DNA of 33,319 nt, from positions 14,401-47,719 of the forward strand of contig SGPL01000239.1 of the NCBI GenBank assembly GCA_004802705.1, written 5' to 3'. Both the position numbers and the translations under genes were made by a program. The notes under the pieces are model-generated. The model saw only the letters and a program-made list of their open reading frames with translations, made no database searches and was not told the origin of the DNA. Below are positions 30,665 through 33,319 of this stretch, one piece after another (the stretch's first letter is position 1; every line of letters begins with the position of its first letter). Origin of the DNA: Bondarzewia mesenterica. Taxonomy: Eukaryota > Basidiomycota > Agaricomycetes > Russulales > Bondarzewiaceae.

Positions 30665-32474
30665 CCCCAGTCAAAATCGCACGTAGGTAGATCTATTTGG
30701 GTCTATGACCGTCTAGCTTGTCAAAGTCATATATCCACATAGACCGTCATAGCAAATTGCTCATTTCCTAGATCAAAAATCTATGTCTATCTATGTCTAT
30801 CTAGTATCCTCAACACTGCTGCTACAACTAGAACTACCTAGGTAATTATCTAGCTGTACCTAGCACATTCTAGCAAGATCTATGTGGATCTATTTTGGTC
30901 TATTCACTTCAATCAAGAATAAAAATGCGAATTTCTGTTTGATTTTTGGCACATATAGGTGTATCTAGTACAATCTAGCTCCGGAAACCATGCTCGTCGT
31001 CCCCCTGCCACCTCCACATCAACAGACACCCTCAATCAACAGACACCCTCAATCAACCGATACGCGCGGATGCAGCGAAAGCGCCGCGGAATAACATACA
31101 GTCCAACAATGAAAATGAAATATCGGTCCGAAAACGTGAGGCAATGGCAAGCCATGCAGAACTACACACGGAATGATTCAGTGGACGACTTTGTTGGCAA
31201 GTCATAGTGAGCGGACACACCATACAAGAGGCACAGCATCACGCCTTTTGTGATTGTACCGCCGCTCCTGCCTTCTTCTATGCCCGACGAAAAAAAACAG
31301 TAAGCATTCAGCAAATTTATAGCCAGCCACGGACGTACCATATTCTTTGCTCGCAGATCGTATGGCTACAAGGGCGAAGCGTGGAATCAGTAATTGAACA
31401 CGTCGATCAAGGCAATACGTACCGCCCGATCAGATTTTGACATGGTGCTCCACCGTGCCACAAACTTGCCCTCCGTTCCCTCTGGATTATCCTCCCATGC
31501 CGTTGATGAGCCTGTGAATCAACATCGCGAGAGAATTCCAACAAGACCCACATCGCCTCCCATCAACTCGATGAGATGCGCCATGTCGTGCGGAGTGAAC
31601 CTGGACAGGCACAAAACTCAACATGGCTCGCTAGGATGAGAAAGTGTGATGCCCGTACCACCTGTATTCCCATGATGACAACTCATAGAAGCCATTGAGA
31701 TTGGTGCGGTAGCGAACGTGCGCGCGAGCTGTCACTGTTGTTGGGCAAGCAGTCGACGGGGTCCGTGTATGCGAATGATCCATTCATAAAACACTTCTGC
31801 ATGAAGCCTGCCAATCACAGTCATCAGTGTCTGTCGGGATACCGTCTCGCAGCGCGATTTTGTATGAACCTGTATATCCATCGCTTTTGACACTCAGATT
31901 CCGAATATTTTGGTAGAACTGCATTTGGAGGGGGCCAAGTCAGAAACCAGTGCAAGGGTGCAATGAGAGTAGGAAGAAATCATCGAAATCATCGATCTTA
32001 TAAGGGAGCGGTTGGGGGAGATGTGGAAGAGGGAGCAGAGGAGCCAGTCTGAGCCCCATTCATTTTCGTGTCCGAGCTCGAATCACGAGTGCGGCGTGGC
32101 GTGCAGAAAGGTGCAGAAGAACTTGTCGAGAGAGAAAAAAAGTATAGAGTTGGCCGCAAGATGGACATGCAATCTGCCGGAGTGACTTCAAGGAATTTCA
32201 GAAGCTGATGGCCGCTCAATTAGCCCTATGAGCTGAAAAAAAAATTGTGAGGAGTACAAAGTGAGATTGACACAGCACCAGCTCGAGATCGAATAAACAT
32301 TTGTTTGCACAAGCTCGAGATCGGAGAAAAAATAGTTGTGATAGAATTACATAGAACTTCCTAGATGAAGTGATGACTGATGTAATGACATTCCTAGATC
32401 TACCTATACTACGCGTCGCCTACTAGATGCTAGTAGACCCAAATAGATCTACCTACGTGCGATTTTGACTGGGG
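30665..32474. mobile_element. Non-autonomous TIR element (1.8 kb) carrying a GH92 gene fragment
   Basis: Perfect 41-bp inverted repeats lie at 30665-30705 and 32434-32474 (outer end CCCCAGTCAAAATCGCACG). They are flanked by the direct repeat TTCAA on both sides (30660-30664 and 32475-32479), read as a 5-bp target duplication. Subterminal regions are rich in TCTATGT and CTAG motifs (a TCTATGTCTATC run near 30780). Inside lies a 17-bp tandem repeat near 31024-31058 and, on the minus strand, a broken piece of an alpha-mannosidase gene. No transposase was recognised. The superfamily cannot be assigned from the ends alone. Confidence 0.8.
31519..31918 (-). pseudogene. Fragment of a GH92 alpha-1,2-mannosidase gene, broken
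   Basis: Three exon-like pieces on the minus strand (31918-31870, 31807-31662, 31600-31519) are joined by introns with GT-AG ends and correct phase at the first junction. They read LSVKSDGYTGFMQKCFMNGS, then FAYTDPVDCLPNNSDSSRA, then NLNGFYELSSWEYR and FTPHDMAHLIELMGG. The order and motifs (SDGY-GF, TDP-DC-P, GFYE-SSWEY, PHD, LMGG) match the catalytic region of fungal GH92 mannosidases. The middle piece has a frameshift around SSRARS, and the last piece ends at TGA just after LMGG, before the family's C-terminal part. Everything upstream is missing, so this is a relic, not a gene. It lies wholly inside the 1.8-kb TIR element. Confidence 0.7.
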
Positions 32475-32666
32475 TTCAATGGCATGCAGTCATCTGAGCG
32501 ACCGTGTCTTACAGATAAAAATCCACTTGTGCTCTCTCTCATCACACCTTCCACATCTCCCCCAGCTTCACAAACATCTCTCCACGCATCCAGCCATTTA
32601 CCCGAACAACCCTCGCCTGTCAAACGCGGCACGGTAGTATATTGTATGTAGCTGGGCCCAGTAGTA

Positions 32667-33137
32667 TCACTGGGGGAATGGAGGTATTAAGTCTGTGAGT
32701 TAATGCGAAAATAATGATGAACAAAGACAAATTTCGGTCCAGATTTCTTCAAGAGATAAATGAGGTAAAAATAGCATATTTATCATGACATATACTTAGC
32801 ATTTGCACTGATAACCAATTTTAAATTCTTTGTATGTTTTTGGGTTGTTTCTTTTTCAAAGTAAATGGAAAAAAAAATCACCATTCAAGCCAGAGAATGT
32901 GTGGGCTCTGATTTGAATGTTAATCCTATTTTTTTTTATTTAATTTGAAAGGAACAACCCAAAAACATACAAAGGATCTTTAAAATTGGTTATCAGAGCA
33001 AATGCTAAGTGCATGTCATGATAAATATGCTATTTGTACCTTATTTATCTCTTGCAGAAATCCGGACCAAATTTTGTCCTTGTTCATCATTATTTTCACA
33101 TTTAATCACAGATTTAATAACTCCATTCCCCCAGTGA
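32667..33137. mobile_element. 471-bp fold-back (palindromic) MITE
   Basis: The whole segment is one long inverted repeat centred near 32,902. The outer ends read TCACTGGGGGAATGGAG at the left and its complement at the right, and the arms of about 230 bp agree at roughly 85% by eye down to a 10-nt loop. Both arms share blocks such as AAAATAATGATGAACAA, CATATTTATCATGACAT and TGTATGTTTTTGGGTTGTT. No clear target-site duplication is visible. There is no coding capacity. It lies about 190 bp beyond the right end of the 1.8-kb TIR element. Confidence 0.88.
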
Positions 33138-33197
33138 CTGTGAAATAATCCGAGCCTGGGTTGGGTTACGAAAGAGAAAAATATGTCCATGATGATA

Positions 33198-33319
33198 TTA
33201 TGTCTCGAAAGGTGGTATCTCTAGCTCTTGTCCATGTTCTGCGTCTCCTTCCAGCCTCTCAACATCCTGATCCACCTGTGCAGCATCCTTCTTTTCCTCT
33301 CTACCAACAAATTTCGTTC
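33198..33319 (-). CDS. 3' end of an unidentified gene, cut by the window edge
   Basis: The minus strand is open from the window edge to a TAA at 33198-33200. It reads TKFVGREEKKDAAQVDQDVE, then RLEGDAEHGQELEIPPFET. The acidic, low-complexity character is typical of a fungal protein tail. The gene's identity cannot be judged. Only the last 40 codons or so are inside the window. Confidence 0.5.
   Translation of the reverse strand, partial: TKFVGREEKKDAAQVDQDVERLEGDAEHGQELEIPPFET

Noticed and set aside
30959..31639. Three short plus-strand frames inside the 1.8-kb TIR element
   Set aside because: They show no domain and overlap the GH92 fragment on the other strand and a 17-bp tandem repeat. 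They are not a transposase as far as I can see.
31998..32219. A 73-codon Ser/Pro-rich minus-strand frame upstream of the GH92 fragment
   Set aside because: It could be taken for the missing N-terminal part of the mannosidase, but it has no GH92 motif and does not join the first exon piece in frame by any good splice site.
1..33319. CRISPR arrays, rRNA, riboswitches or bacterial operons
   Set aside because: None seen; the intron-rich gene structure shows a eukaryotic nuclear genome.

Overview
This is a fragment of a filamentous fungal genome, almost certainly a mushroom-forming basidiomycete (Agaricomycetes). Genes are split by many 50-65 nt GT-AG introns with pyrimidine-rich acceptors, some exons are only 11-27 nt long, and there are no operons or Shine-Dalgarno sites. 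The gene content is cellular housekeeping plus RNA silencing and secreted glycosidases. Undetermined bases (N) cluster at 1-2800 and 10,690-12,770, so those two stretches are of low quality. I rebuilt the exon boundaries by hand from reading frame, splice sites and remembered family motifs. Single boundaries may be off by a base or two, but the exon phases add up in every gene model given here.

Left part (1-16,150), gene dense: tRNA-Val(AAC) (-), COG6 Golgi tethering subunit (+), pyruvate dehydrogenase E1 alpha (-), the armadillo subunit GID5/ARMC8 of the GID/CTLH ubiquitin ligase (-), a cellular RNA-dependent RNA polymerase of the QDE-1/RDR class (+), a secreted glutaminyl-peptide cyclotransferase (-), a second tRNA-Val(AAC) (+) and the mitochondrial COX assembly factor COA1 (+). 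Then 16,151-17,843 has no clear gene, but holds one exon-like segment and a hairpin.

Middle (17,844-26,736): an Scd6/LSM14-type P-body protein (-) in which two long introns share sequence (introner-like) and a homopolymer breaks the frame; a 19-exon calpain protease with a C-terminal ZZ zinc finger (+) whose stop codon lies in a 23-bp minisatellite; a 1.07-kb element with 25-bp terminal inverted repeats and TA ends; and a basic-region nuclear protein of unknown function (-).

Right part (26,737-33,319), repeat rich: a small array of duplicated exon-like segments; a GH71 alpha-1,3-glucanase (-) with a homopolymer frameshift; a 1.8-kb element with 41-bp inverted repeats that appears to carry a broken piece of a GH92 alpha-mannosidase gene; a 471-bp near-perfect fold-back element; and the 3' end of an unidentified gene cut off by the window edge.

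The host genes do not form one pathway. The most notable observations are the GH92 fragment inside a TIR element (a possible fungal Pack-type element), the paired introner-like introns, the tandem secreted-peptide-like repeats, and the long hairpin element in a genome that also encodes an RdRP.
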